A DNA stretch of 64,000 nucleotides from Tianweitania sp. UT-5YL-CI-8 (GCF_030010215.1 NZ_JASCRR010000001.1:1-64000); one strand, 5' to 3'; counted from the first letter of the stretch, positions 25,966-35,135 are shown. Numbers and translations are program-made. The notes: a model not told the origin generated them from the letters alone.

Positions 25966-27252
25966 ATGACCAATAAACCCAAGACTTTCGGCCTGAGCCG
26001 GCGTGCGTTCATCGCATCGGCGACCGCCGCCGTGGCGACGCCCGCAATTCTGCGCCATAGCCGCGCCTATGCCCAGACACCAACGCTGAAGATAGGCCAT
26101 GTCAGCCCGCGCACCGGCCCCCTGGCCGGTTTTGCCGAGGCGGACGATCATATTCTGGCCGGTATCGAGAAAGCCTTCGGCAAAGGCATCGAAAACAACG
26201 GCAGGAGCTGGAACATCGAGATCGTCTCGAAGGACAGCCAATCCAACCCCAACCGGGCGTCGGAGGTTGCCTCGCAGCTGATCCTCGAAGACGAGGTGGA
26301 TATCATCGTGGCGGCTTCTACCCCCGACACGGTCAATCCGGTTTCGGACCAGGCGGAGGTGAACGGCACCCCCTGCATCACCACGGACTGCCCCTGGCAG
26401 CCCTATTTCTTCGGACGCAACGGAAAACCCGACCAGGGGTTCGAGTTTACCTACCATTTCTTCTGGGGGCTGGAGGATGTGATCGGCTCCTTCCTGGCGC
26501 TTTGGGATCATCCTGGCGTCGGTAAATCGGTTGGCGGACTGTTTCCCAACGATGCCGACGGCAATGCCTGGGGCGATCCCGAGCGCGGCTTCCCCAAGCC
26601 GCTCAAGGAGGCGGGGTTTAGGCTGACCGATCCTGGCCGATACCAGCCCATGTCCGACAATTTCACCGCGCAGATTTCGGCTTTCAAGGGCGCGGGGACG
26701 GAGATCGTGACGGGCAACATGATTCCTCCGGACTTCGCCACCTTCTGGAGCCAGGCCGGGCAGCAGGGATTCAAGCCCAAGATCGTCACCATCGGCAAGG
26801 CGCTGTTGTTCCCCTCGGTCATCGCCTCGCTCGGCGAGCGGGGCAACGGGCTGAGCTCCGAAATCTGGTGGACACCGAACCACCCATTCTCTTCGAGCCT
26901 GACGGGTGAGACGGCGCGGCAGCTTGCCGATGGCTATATGCAGGCGACGGGCAGGCCGTGGACCCAACCGATCGGTTTCAAACACGCGCTGTTCGAGGTG
27001 GTGGCCGATGTGGCGCGGCGCGCGGACGACCTCGAAGATCCCTCGGCCATCGTCGAAGCGGTGAGAGCGACCAAACTCGCCACCATCGTAGGCGGCGTCG
27101 ACTGGTCGAAGGGTCCGGTGAAGAACGTGACAAAAACGCCGCTGGTGGCGGGGCAGTGGCAGAACAAGAACGGCAAGATGGATCTTGTCATCACAACCAA
27201 CGCGCTGGCGCCTGAAATCCCCGTCGGCGGTGAACTGGTGCTGCTGGGATGA
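25966..27252 (+). CDS. Branched-chain-type ABC substrate-binding protein 2
   Basis: A 428-residue binding protein, same length as protein 1. It has a Tat signal (LSRRAFIASATAAVATPAIL, then A-Y-A-Q), K-I-G-H-V-S-P-R-T-G-P-L-A-G and PFSSSLTGETARQLADGYMQ. Presumably it delivers another, related solute to the same membrane complex. The RBS is GGGAGGAGAGC. About 50 bases separate it from the PhlG-like gene 2. Confidence 0.92.
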   Translation: MTNKPKTFGLSRRAFIASATAAVATPAILRHSRAYAQTPTLKIGHVSPRTGPLAGFAEADDHILAGIEKAFGKGIENNGRSWNIEIVSKDSQSNPNRASEVASQLILEDEVDIIVAASTPDTVNPVSDQAEVNGTPCITTDCPWQPYFFGRNGKPDQGFEFTYHFFWGLEDVIGSFLALWDHPGVGKSVGGLFPNDADGNAWGDPERGFPKPLKEAGFRLTDPGRYQPMSDNFTAQISAFKGAGTEIVTGNMIPPDFATFWSQAGQQGFKPKIVTIGKALLFPSVIASLGERGNGLSSEIWWTPNHPFSSSLTGETARQLADGYMQATGRPWTQPIGFKHALFEVVADVARRADDLEDPSAIVEAVRATKLATIVGGVDWSKGPVKNVTKTPLVAGQWQNKNGKMDLVITTNALAPEIPVGGELVLLG

Positions 27253-27289
27253 TGATCATGTTCGCTTGCGCGGGACGGCGGGCGTCGCC

Positions 27290-28024
27290 ATGACGATTCT
27301 CTCGGTCGAAGAGGTCAGCAAACGCTATGGCGCGCTTCAGGTGACCGACAATGTGTCGCTGTCGCTTGAGGCGGGCGATGCGCTGGGCATCGTCGGGCCT
27401 AACGGCGCCGGCAAGACGACGCTGTTCAACCTGATCGCCGGAACGGTGAAACCCAATTCCGGCCGTATCGCCTTCGACGGCGTCGATGTCACCCACATGC
27501 CGGCGCGCGAGCGCTGTCATCGCGGCATCGGACGCTCGTTCCAGATTCCGCATCCGTTTTCCGGCATGACCACCTACGAGAACGTGCTGGTGGGCGCGGC
27601 TTTCGGACGCCAGGCGTCGGAGCGGGCCAGCGAGGGAAGGGCGGTGGCGGTGCTGGAACTCACCGGGCTGAAGCGAAAGGCCAATACGCTCGCAGGCCAG
27701 CTCACGCTCCTGGAGCGCAAGCGGCTGGAGATGGCGCGGGCGTTGGCCAGCGACCCCAAGCTGTTGCTGCTCGACGAGATCGCAGGCGGGCTGACCGAGC
27801 CCGAATGCGCCGAACTGATCGAGACCATCCGCACCGTACAGGCAGAGGGTGTTTCGATCATCTGGATCGAGCATGTGGTGCATGCTCTCCTGGCGGTGGT
27901 CGACCGTATCGCGGTCATCGACTTCGGCAGGAAGATCGCGGATGGCGAACCGCAAGCGACGATGGCGAGCCCCCAGGTGGCGGCAATCTACATGGGTATT
28001 GAAGGAGAGCCGGCGCATGGCTGA
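27290..28024 (+). CDS. Branched-chain-type ABC transporter ATPase (LivG type)
   Basis: A 244-residue ATPase. Walker A GPNGAGKTT lies near residue 38, followed by the Liv-type sequence H-R-G-I-G-R-S-F-Q-I-P-H-P-F near residue 75. The signature is degenerate: L-T-L-L-E-R-K-R-L-E-M-A replaces L-S-x-G-x-x-R. Walker B is LLLLDEIAGGLTEPE. A signature without the usual serine-glycine pair is unusual, and I could not find an alternative in the frame. In LivG-type proteins a changed signature is seen in part of the family. Next to LivF-type ATPase with eight-base overlap. Confidence 0.9.
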   Translation: MTILSVEEVSKRYGALQVTDNVSLSLEAGDALGIVGPNGAGKTTLFNLIAGTVKPNSGRIAFDGVDVTHMPARERCHRGIGRSFQIPHPFSGMTTYENVLVGAAFGRQASERASEGRAVAVLELTGLKRKANTLAGQLTLLERKRLEMARALASDPKLLLLDEIAGGLTEPECAELIETIRTVQAEGVSIIWIEHVVHALLAVVDRIAVIDFGRKIADGEPQATMASPQVAAIYMGIEGEPAHG

Positions 28025-28727
28025 ACCGCTGCTTTCGGTGCGTGGCCTCAAGGCCGGCTACGGCGACTTCCAGGCGCTGTTCGGACTTGATTTCGATCTC
28101 GGCGAAGGCGAGGTCATGGCGCTGATCGGCGCCAACGGCGCAGGCAAATCGACGCTGCTGCGCAGCCTCACCGGGCTGGTGCGATGCGGCCGCGACATGG
28201 TGCGTTTTCAAGGCGAGCCGATCGGTGGAGCGCGGCCCGACCGCATCGCCCGCCTCGGCATCGGCATGGTGCCGGAGGGGCGCCGACTGTTCCGCTCGCT
28301 GACGGTGGAGGAAAACCTTATCATCGGCGGCGAGCGCGCAACCGGCGGCGCGTGGACGCTGGAGCGGATTTACGGTCTGTTTCCCATCCTACGCGAGAAA
28401 CGCAAGAACCCCGGCACGGCGCTGTCGGGCGGACAACAGCAGATGGTGGCGATCGGACGCACGCTGATGTCCAACCCCAAACTCATTCTGTTCGACGAGA
28501 TGTCGCTGGGACTGGCGCCGGTGGTCATCAAGGACATCTACGCCGCCCTCCCGGCCATCATCGGCACCGGCGTGGCGGCGATCCTGGTCGAGCAGGACGT
28601 GACGCGGGCGCTGTCGGTGGCGCAGCGCTTCGTTTGCATGCAGGAAGGCAAGGTCTCGCTTGCGGGCCGGCCGGCCGAGCACAGCCGGGCCGCGATCACC
28701 GCGGCCTATTTCGGAGTGGCGCACTGA
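28017..28727 (+). CDS. Branched-chain-type ABC transporter ATPase (LivF type)
   Basis: A 236-residue second ATPase of the heterodimer. Visible are Walker A GANGAGKST near residue 38, GMVPEGRRLFRSLTVEENL near residue 88, signature ALSGGQQQMVAIGRTLM near residue 135 and Walker B LILFDEMSLGLAPVV. Its canonical signature contrasts with the LivG-type partner. The start overlaps the previous gene by eight bases and its stop overlaps the permease start (TGATG). Confidence 0.94.
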   Translation: MAEPLLSVRGLKAGYGDFQALFGLDFDLGEGEVMALIGANGAGKSTLLRSLTGLVRCGRDMVRFQGEPIGGARPDRIARLGIGMVPEGRRLFRSLTVEENLIIGGERATGGAWTLERIYGLFPILREKRKNPGTALSGGQQQMVAIGRTLMSNPKLILFDEMSLGLAPVVIKDIYAALPAIIGTGVAAILVEQDVTRALSVAQRFVCMQEGKVSLAGRPAEHSRAAITAAYFGVAH

Positions 28728-29590
28728 TGGATTGGCTCAACGCATTGCTGCAAGGCGTTCTGCTCGGCGGGCTCTATGCGCTGTTCGCCGCCGGCCTGTC
28801 ACTGATTTTCGGCGTCATGCGACTGGTCAATATCGCGCATGGCGACCTGATCGTGGCGGCAGCCTATCTGGCGCTGGTGGTGGTCGAGGCGACGGGCCTC
28901 CACCCGCTCGCCTCGGCGGTCATTGTCGTGCCCGTCATGGCGCTGATCGGCTATGGAATGCAGCGGCTGCTGCTCAACCCGACGCTGGGCAAGGATCTCC
29001 TGTCGCCGCTGCTCGTGACATTCGGCATTTCGGTGATCCTGCAGAACGGGCTTCTCGTCTCCTTCACCGCCGACAGCCACAGGCTCGCGGCCGGAAGCAT
29101 CGAAACAGCGAGCATCGAGATCGTGCCCGGCCTCGCTATCGGTATCCTGCCATTGATGATGTTTTCAGCGTCCGTGCTCATCATCTGGGGGCTGGAACTG
29201 GTCTTCTATCGTACCAGTTTGGGCCGCGCCTTCCGCGCCACCTCCGACGATGCGGAGATGGCGCAACTGATGATGCTCGACCGCAGGCACATCTTCGGCA
29301 TGGCCATGGCGCTTTCCGCGGCTGTGGTGGCGGTTGCAGGTATCTTCCTGGCTATCCGCACCAACTTCGATCCGGCTTCCGGCCCCGCGCGTCTGATCTT
29401 CGGCTTCGAGGCTGTCATCATCGGCGGGCTCGGCAATCTCTGGGGTACGCTTGCCGGCGGCATCGTGCTTGGCGTCGCGCAAGCAATTGGTGCGCAGATT
29501 TCGCCGGGATGGCAAATCCTTGCCGGCCACCTCGTCTTTTTCCTGGTGCTCGCGGTCAAGCCGCGCGGCCTGTTCCCAAGGATGGACTGA
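28727..29590 (+). CDS. Branched-chain-type ABC transporter permease (LivH type)
   Basis: A 287-residue membrane protein with about eight hydrophobic segments, starting with LLQGVLLGGLYALFAAGLSL, followed by I-F-G-V-M-R-L-V-N-I-A-H-G-D-L, the LivH signature. FGFEAVIIGGLGNLWGTLAG near residue 220 is the second signature. It forms a channel with the LivM-type protein. Overlap of one base with the ATPase and of one with the next gene shows a tight operon. Confidence 0.95.
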   Translation: MDWLNALLQGVLLGGLYALFAAGLSLIFGVMRLVNIAHGDLIVAAAYLALVVVEATGLHPLASAVIVVPVMALIGYGMQRLLLNPTLGKDLLSPLLVTFGISVILQNGLLVSFTADSHRLAAGSIETASIEIVPGLAIGILPLMMFSASVLIIWGLELVFYRTSLGRAFRATSDDAEMAQLMMLDRRHIFGMAMALSAAVVAVAGIFLAIRTNFDPASGPARLIFGFEAVIIGGLGNLWGTLAGGIVLGVAQAIGAQISPGWQILAGHLVFFLVLAVKPRGLFPRMD

Positions 29591-30600
29591 TGACTCCCGC
29601 CTTTTCCATCGAACGCTCGACACGCGCCAGCAGGCTCACCGCTGTCTTGTCGTTGGGTGTGCTTGCGACCCTTGCCGCAGCCCCATGGTGGGCAGGACGC
29701 GCCGACATCCGCCTGCTGGGGGAGGTCTATTCCTTCATGGCCCTTGCAAGCCTTTGGAACCTGCTCGCCGGCTATACCGGGTTGGTGTCGGTGGGGCAGC
29801 AGGCATATGTGGGCTTCGGCGGTTATGTGTTGTTCGCGCTGGCGATGTTCTTAGGCATCCATCCACTCGCCGCGATTGCGATTGCCGGCGTCGCCGGAGC
29901 CTTGATCGCCATTCCGATCGCGCCGCTGCTGTTTCGCCTTCAAGGCGCTTACTTCGCCATAGGCACCTGGGTTCTGGCAGAGGTGTTCCGCCTCGTCTTC
30001 GCGCAAGTTTCCTCACTGGGCGGCGGCTCTGGAGCCAGCCTGCCCGCCGGCATCGTCACGGGCATCGCCGCCGACCGCGCGCTGCGCGAGATGCTGGTGT
30101 ACTGGACCGCACTCGCCATCGCCGTTGCCACGCTTGCCTTCGTGGTGATGCTCCTTCGCTCGCGCACCGGTCTCGCGCTGACGGCGCTGCGCGACAGCGA
30201 AATCGCTTCCGAAAGCCTCGGCATCGGCATCTGGCGGACCAAGTTCCTCGTATATGTCGCGGTAGCCGGGTTCACGTCGATGACGGGCGCCTTCATCTTC
30301 CTGCAAAAGCTGCGCATTTCCCCGGACGCCGCCTTCAGCGTCAACGACTGGACAGCCTATGTCATCTTCATCGCGGTGATCGGCGGCATCGGCACCATCG
30401 AGGGTCCGATCATCGGTACGATCCTGTTTTTCCTACTGCGGGAAACGCTCGCCGATCTCGGTACCACCTATCTTATGATCCTCGGCGCGGTGGCCATCCT
30501 TGTCATGCTGCGCGCGCCGAAAGGCCTCTGGGGCATGGTGGTCGAGAGGACCGGCCTCACGCTGGTGCCGATCCGTCGTCGCGTGACGTTCCCGAAATGA
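29590..30600 (+). CDS. Branched-chain-type ABC transporter permease (LivM type)
   Basis: A 336-residue membrane protein. The LivM features are LASLWNLLAGYTGLVSVGQQ and AYVGFGGYVLFALAMF near residue 52, LRDSEIASESLGI near residue 200, F-I-F-L-Q-K-L-R-I-S-P-D-A near residue 238, and the closing EGPIIGTILFFLLRETLADLG. With LivH, LivG, LivF and either binding protein it completes the importer. It is followed 23 bases later by the beta-keto-acid cleavage gene. Confidence 0.95.
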   Translation: MTPAFSIERSTRASRLTAVLSLGVLATLAAAPWWAGRADIRLLGEVYSFMALASLWNLLAGYTGLVSVGQQAYVGFGGYVLFALAMFLGIHPLAAIAIAGVAGALIAIPIAPLLFRLQGAYFAIGTWVLAEVFRLVFAQVSSLGGGSGASLPAGIVTGIAADRALREMLVYWTALAIAVATLAFVVMLLRSRTGLALTALRDSEIASESLGIGIWRTKFLVYVAVAGFTSMTGAFIFLQKLRISPDAAFSVNDWTAYVIFIAVIGGIGTIEGPIIGTILFFLLRETLADLGTTYLMILGAVAILVMLRAPKGLWGMVVERTGLTLVPIRRRVTFPK

Positions 30601-30623
30601 CCCCCAGAAGCGAAAGTTCGACA

Positions 30624-31562
30624 ATGAGCGATCTATCCAAGAAAGTCATCATCACCTGCGCTGTCACCGGAGGCATCCATACGCCGACCATGTCGGACGC
30701 CCTGCCGTTCACCCCCGACGACATCGCCCGGCAGTCGATCGAAGCGGCTGAAGCGGGCGCCTCGATCCTGCACCTGCACGCCCGCGATCCAAAGGACGGC
30801 AGGCCGACGCCCGATCCGGCAGTGTTCATGCAGTTTCTGCCGCGCATCAAACAGGCGACAGACGCGGTCGTCAACGTGACGACAGGCGGTGGGCTCAACA
30901 TGACGGTGGAGCAGCGGCTGGCAGCGCCGCTCCTGGCAAAGCCCGAAATGTGCTCGCTCAATATGGGTTCGATGAATTTCGGCATTTATCCGCTCGCCGA
31001 TCGGTACAGCTCCTGGAAATTCGATTGGGAGGAGCCTTATCTGCGCGGCACGGACGACTTCATCTTCCGCAATACCTTTCGTGACATCGAGCGCATTCTG
31101 AAAATGCTCGGCGAGGAGCATGGCACCAAATTCGAGCACGAATGCTACGATGTCGGCCATCTCTACAACCTTGCCCATTTCGTCGACAGGGGATTGGTGA
31201 AGCCGCCCTTCTTCGTCCAGATGATCTTCGGCATCCTCGGCGGCATCGGACCGGACATGGACAACCTGATGTTCATGAAGCGCACCGCCGACCGCCTGTT
31301 CGGCTCCGACTACCGTTGGTCGGTGCTGGCAGCCGGCCGCTTCCAGATGCCGTTCGCCACGCAGGCTGCGATGCTGGGCGGTTCGGTCCGCGTTGGCCTG
31401 GAAGATTCGCTTCATATCGGCCGTGGCAGGCTCGCGGGCTCCAACGCCGAACAGGTCATCAAGATCAAAACGATCTTGACGGAACTGGGCCACGAGATCG
31501 CTACGCCGACCGAGGCAAGAAGGATGCTGGGACTAAAGGGCGGAGATATGGTCGGCTTCTGA
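30624..31562 (+). CDS. Beta-keto acid cleavage enzyme (BKACE, former DUF849)
   Basis: A 312-residue TIM-barrel BKACE. Such enzymes (Kce and relatives, and dehydrocarnitine cleavage enzymes) react a beta-keto acid with acetyl-CoA to give acetoacetate and a new CoA ester. The Zn site HLHARDPKDGRPTPD lies near residue 46, VNVTTGGGLNM near residue 80 and F-E-H-E-C-Y-D near residue 170; VRVGLEDSLHIGRGRLA near residue 255 carries the conserved Glu. It ends the locus and suggests that the pathway yields a beta-keto acid with an unusual side chain. Confidence 0.93.
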   Translation: MSDLSKKVIITCAVTGGIHTPTMSDALPFTPDDIARQSIEAAEAGASILHLHARDPKDGRPTPDPAVFMQFLPRIKQATDAVVNVTTGGGLNMTVEQRLAAPLLAKPEMCSLNMGSMNFGIYPLADRYSSWKFDWEEPYLRGTDDFIFRNTFRDIERILKMLGEEHGTKFEHECYDVGHLYNLAHFVDRGLVKPPFFVQMIFGILGGIGPDMDNLMFMKRTADRLFGSDYRWSVLAAGRFQMPFATQAAMLGGSVRVGLEDSLHIGRGRLAGSNAEQVIKIKTILTELGHEIATPTEARRMLGLKGGDMVGF

Positions 31563-31884
31563 CAATTCAACACACCTATCCCGCAGATGCTGACGCTCGG
31601 TTTGTCAATCGACGTCGTAACGGGGTCTGACTGATATGTGGAACGGCCCGGTTGGCAAGGTTTTTCAGCGCAGATCACCTTCGGACGGTGCAGTCATGTG
31701 TCCGGTCTATCAGCGCGGTCATTGACCGCTGGCCACGGAGATCCGCGATGTCGATCGCCTAATCACTTTCTCGCGCTCAAAGGCGCATTGAGTCAGACGG
31801 TCTGATCGACATCGAGGTATCGCCCCTCGGGTTCATCACGCTTCGTACCTCGCCACTTTATCCCGACGCAGTAATGCCCGGGAA
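31563..31884. other. Unassigned stretch before Tn3 debris
   Basis: No gene recognised. A minus-strand frame next to the Tn3 remnant ends EPEGRYLDVDQTV and stop at 31793; it does not look like the Tn3 transposase end. Possibly a joined scrap. Confidence 0.35.
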
Positions 31885-32270
31885 TTCTCGTCGTGATCGA
31901 CGCTGCCAGATGGAGCAGATCGTCCCAATGGTCGAGAATCAGGGTGGTGTTGATCGGCGCGCCATGTGGTTGGACAGCGCCGGATATGTATCGCCTTTCC
32001 CGAACGTGAGGAATTTCCAGTCCTTCAGGTTGCGCAGCCGAGGTGCAAAGCGTTTGCCGATCAGGGCGAACAGTCCGAAGACATGATCGCTTGCACCGCC
32101 CGCATCGGTGAAGTGCTCTTGGATGTCGAGGATCGTGTCCTGATCGAACAACCCAGCACAAGTTAACGTGATATCGCCTAAATCTCCCTTGCGACGGTTG
32201 CAGGGGACAATGGCAAAGCGGCAGTTTTCGGGCACGAAATCTTGCGTGTTTGTTTCCCACGACGTCATTT
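31885..32270 (-). mobile_element. Tn3-family transposase (TnpA) internal remnant, frameshifted
   Basis: The minus strand carries Q-E-H-F-T-D-A-G-G-A-S-D-H-V-F-G-L and IGKRFAPRLRNLKDWKF, the DDE-region block of TnpA. After a frame change near 31975 it continues GAPINTTLILDHWDDLLHLA and A-S-I-T-T. The usual family text is DHVFxLCHLLGFRFAPRLRDL and HWDDLLRLAASI. Both ends are missing and no inverted repeats or res site are visible. Confidence 0.8.
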
Positions 32271-32476
32271 GCGGTCCACGGCCCCCAAGTTGGATGCCAG
32301 ATGATCGTTGCGGCCGCGTTCGGCGTGCGAGGTCAGCGTTAGGACGGGGAACTCCTAGCTGGAGCTTTGTTACAGGTGGCGCCCAGGCGCAGCATGCACT
32401 AACATCCAGACCGGGCGCCGACACGAATAATTGTTTGGTAGAACAGCGTGTCTGCAAAGGGTGGGACATCCGGTCA

Positions 32477-33667
32477 ATGACAAGACAGTTGGAGCCGGCG
32501 CTGTTGACCCGGTTGTGCTACGCAGCGATGGTGTGCTTGGCCATTGGCGTCAATCTATTGCCGGTTTTTCTGATACAGATCGGCGTTGATTTCGGCGGTG
32601 AGGAACCGCTGAACCAGGAAGTGCTGGGTCGGCTGGGGGCGCTGATCTTCGCAGGTTTGGTCGTTGGAATTATAGTGACGGGGCCACTTGCCGACAGGTA
32701 TGGCGCCAAACCATTTGTCTTGCTGGCCAACCTTTTGATGGTTATGGGCTTGGCAGGAATGGCCGTTTCAGCAAGCTTTCTGACGCTGTCGATAATGTTG
32801 TTTATTCTGGGTCTCGGTGCCGGGATGCTCGACATGATCCTCAGTCCGGTTGTCGCAGCGTTGAATCCCGAACGGCGCATGGCGGCGATGAACTGGCTGC
32901 ATTCCTTCTATTGCGTCGGCGCGGTGGTCACGATCTTGATCGGCACAGCAGCGCTTGCCACAGGATTTGATTGGCGAGACGTCTGTTGGGTCCTGATATT
33001 TATGCCGTTGGGACTGGCGATAGCGTTTCTGCCGATGCGCTTTCCAACTTTAACGGCAGAAAACGGGCGTATGCCGTTGGCTGCGCTTTGGCGAAAGCGT
33101 TGGTTCCTGGCCGCGTTGCTGGCAATTTTCCTGGGCGGTGCGACGGAATTGGGCATGGCTCAATGGCTTCCCGCCTATGCCGAGCTTTCACTCGGCTTTT
33201 CCCCTGTGGCGGCCGGAAGCGCGTTGTTGTTTTTCTCCGTCGGCATGGCCGTCGGGCGCATGGCAGTGGCAATGTTGGAGGGCCGGGTCAGCCCGTTCGC
33301 CGTTCTCGCGGCCGGCAGTTCGCTGACGGTTGTGCTGTTTCTGTTGGGAGCATTCCTGCAAAATTCGAACCTTGCGCTGCTCGCGTGCATCGCTGCCGGA
33401 TTCACCGGCAGCAGCTTATGGCCAACGACGCTGGCAATCAGCGCCGACCGCTATCCCAACGGCGGCGCGAGCATGTTTGCCGTGCTCGCCGCATTCGGAA
33501 ATGCCGGCGGCATTGCGATGCCTTGGCTCGTCGGCTGGGTTGGAAACATGCATGATCTGAGGTGGGGCATCGCGACATCGGCAATCGCGCCGTTGCTGAT
33601 GCTTCCACTGGTCGGGCTATTGTTCCTGAAGTCTGTCCATCAAAAAACTATTCAGCACGCAAGCTGA
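32477..33667 (+). CDS. MFS transporter
   Basis: A 396-residue transporter of the major facilitator superfamily, with about 12 hydrophobic segments. The loop G-P-L-A-D-R-Y-G-A-K-P near residue 72 is the MFS A-motif, and ALNPERRMAAMNWLHSFYCV near residue 128 resembles the FucP/sugar-type branch. The start at 32477 has only a weak GGTGGGA upstream; the frame is open further 5' but there overlaps Tn3 debris and lacks membrane character. The 3' end overlaps the convergent amine oxidase by 20 bases. It may export or import a substrate of the amine oxidase or sugar genes. Confidence 0.88.
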   Translation: MTRQLEPALLTRLCYAAMVCLAIGVNLLPVFLIQIGVDFGGEEPLNQEVLGRLGALIFAGLVVGIIVTGPLADRYGAKPFVLLANLLMVMGLAGMAVSASFLTLSIMLFILGLGAGMLDMILSPVVAALNPERRMAAMNWLHSFYCVGAVVTILIGTAALATGFDWRDVCWVLIFMPLGLAIAFLPMRFPTLTAENGRMPLAALWRKRWFLAALLAIFLGGATELGMAQWLPAYAELSLGFSPVAAGSALLFFSVGMAVGRMAVAMLEGRVSPFAVLAAGSSLTVVLFLLGAFLQNSNLALLACIAAGFTGSSLWPTTLAISADRYPNGGASMFAVLAAFGNAGGIAMPWLVGWVGNMHDLRWGIATSAIAPLLMLPLVGLLFLKSVHQKTIQHAS

Positions 33668-35135
33668 GCAAGGCCGATAGTTTCTTCGCCATTTTCGCAC
33701 CGCTGTCGAGGCCGCCTTCCATATATCCGGTGAAGAGAAGGTTCGTATATTCGCCTGAGAAGAACAGCTTGTTTTCAACCCCCTTAGCCAGATTCGGATA
33801 GATGGTCGTAACCTCGCCAAGTCCGGGCGAACTGTAGCCGCACCGGGTCCACTTCTCGTCTGGCCAACCCATGAACATGGTCTTCTCGACGTGCGAGGAA
33901 TAGCCGGGATAAATCTGCTCAATATGGCTCTTGAACGTCTCGTCACGTGTGTCAGGAGCGAAATTCAAACAGTCTTGGGCTGCCTGTCCTCCGGAAAACA
34001 CGGTGAGACAGGCTGCCTCGTCGTCGTTGGACCGCTGCCCGTCGGTGGCCTCCCAGGTTTCGCCGACGGGCGTGTCGGTCAGCGAGCCTGGCATCAGCCC
34101 ATCCTTGACCCAATAGGGACGAGAGACTTTCGAAAGATATTTGATCGCCGGTCCGGTAGACGGCTGATAACCCCGCGGAAGCGCAGGCTCGATGACGAAG
34201 TTGTCCCATGTGCTTGGGGGAGCGGTCAAGACGACGATGTCGCCTTCGATGGTGGCTCCATCTGCCAGACTAACCTGTACGCCCGATCCAGCAAGGCCGA
34301 TGCGGGTGATGGGCGTTTGCAGCCGAATATTTTCCGCGCCGACCGCCCCGGCCAGTTTAAAAGCCAGCCGCTGGTTGCCGCCAATGCAGCGGAAGACCTC
34401 CGTTTCCGTCCAGAACTTCTCGTATCCACCACCTGCTACGCTGGTCAGGGTGCCGAGATAACTGCTTTGGTCGGGACGGCTGGCGTCGTCATTGGCCAGA
34501 AGGGTCAAAGCGCCGTGACGCGCCGTGTCGTCCAAATCCCACGACGCAAATGCCGCCGCCAGGCTGGTGTGGTCCAACTCAGTGGCGCCAGGCGTGTCCC
34601 ACGGTCGATCAAGGTTCACCTTGCGGGCGTCCGCATTGAGAAATGCAAGCGCCTGCTGGATATGCGTCCACAGCATTTCCAGTTCCGGATTGTTATACTG
34701 CTTGCCGTTGAGGATGATCGGCGTCTCGTTGGGATCCGGCTCTGTGACGTCTCGAAACTCCAAGCCGAAATGCTTGCCATATGCCATCCAGGTCGGATGG
34801 TTTGAACCGATGAGTTCGGCGCCACCTTCGACCACTTTGCCCTCGATAAAATCCGGCATTGACAGGACGCGGCCACCGACGCGATTGCGGGCTTCCAGTA
34901 TGGTCACACGGGCGCCGGCATTGCGAAGTTGAAAACCACAGCTTAATCCCGCAAAGCCAGCGCCGATCACGATGACATGAGGCGGCGTCGCGCTTGTCTT
35001 CGCCGAGGCGAAACGTCCAGGCAGCATAAGGCCCGCACCTGATGCCGCCACGCCCTTCAGAAACTGGCGACGGGTCACAGCATCCGACGAAGCACCGACG
35101 CGCCGCGCGATTTTTCCAATCAGACCCGATCTCAA
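33648..35135 (-). CDS. Flavin monoamine oxidase family protein, Tat exported
   Basis: A 495-residue FAD amine oxidase. The Tat signal TRRQFLKGVAASGAGLML is followed by the FAD-binding VIVIGAGFAGLSCGFQLRNA and ARVTILEARNRVGGRV. The C-terminal FAD part reads W-P-D-E-K-W-T-R-C-G-Y-S-S-P-G-L-G-E and L-F-F-S-G-E-Y-T. It would oxidise an amine or amino acid to aldehyde or keto acid, ammonia and peroxide in the periplasm. I take the TTG at 35135 as start, because GAGAGG lies six bases upstream and the TTG overlaps the HAD stop (TTGA). An upstream in-frame TTG at 35165 lacks such a site. Confidence 0.85.
   Translation of the reverse strand: MRSGLIGKIARRVGASSDAVTRRQFLKGVAASGAGLMLPGRFASAKTSATPPHVIVIGAGFAGLSCGFQLRNAGARVTILEARNRVGGRVLSMPDFIEGKVVEGGAELIGSNHPTWMAYGKHFGLEFRDVTEPDPNETPIILNGKQYNNPELEMLWTHIQQALAFLNADARKVNLDRPWDTPGATELDHTSLAAAFASWDLDDTARHGALTLLANDDASRPDQSSYLGTLTSVAGGGYEKFWTETEVFRCIGGNQRLAFKLAGAVGAENIRLQTPITRIGLAGSGVQVSLADGATIEGDIVVLTAPPSTWDNFVIEPALPRGYQPSTGPAIKYLSKVSRPYWVKDGLMPGSLTDTPVGETWEATDGQRSNDDEAACLTVFSGGQAAQDCLNFAPDTRDETFKSHIEQIYPGYSSHVEKTMFMGWPDEKWTRCGYSSPGLGEVTTIYPNLAKGVENKLFFSGEYTNLLFTGYMEGGLDSGAKMAKKLSALLSLRAE

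Noticed and set aside
28184-30600. Very long versions of the Liv permease genes (468 to 703 codons) that extend upstream
   Set aside because: The upstream parts read through neighbouring genes in the wrong frame. Overlapping TGATG and GATGACTC starts give normal-length permeases.
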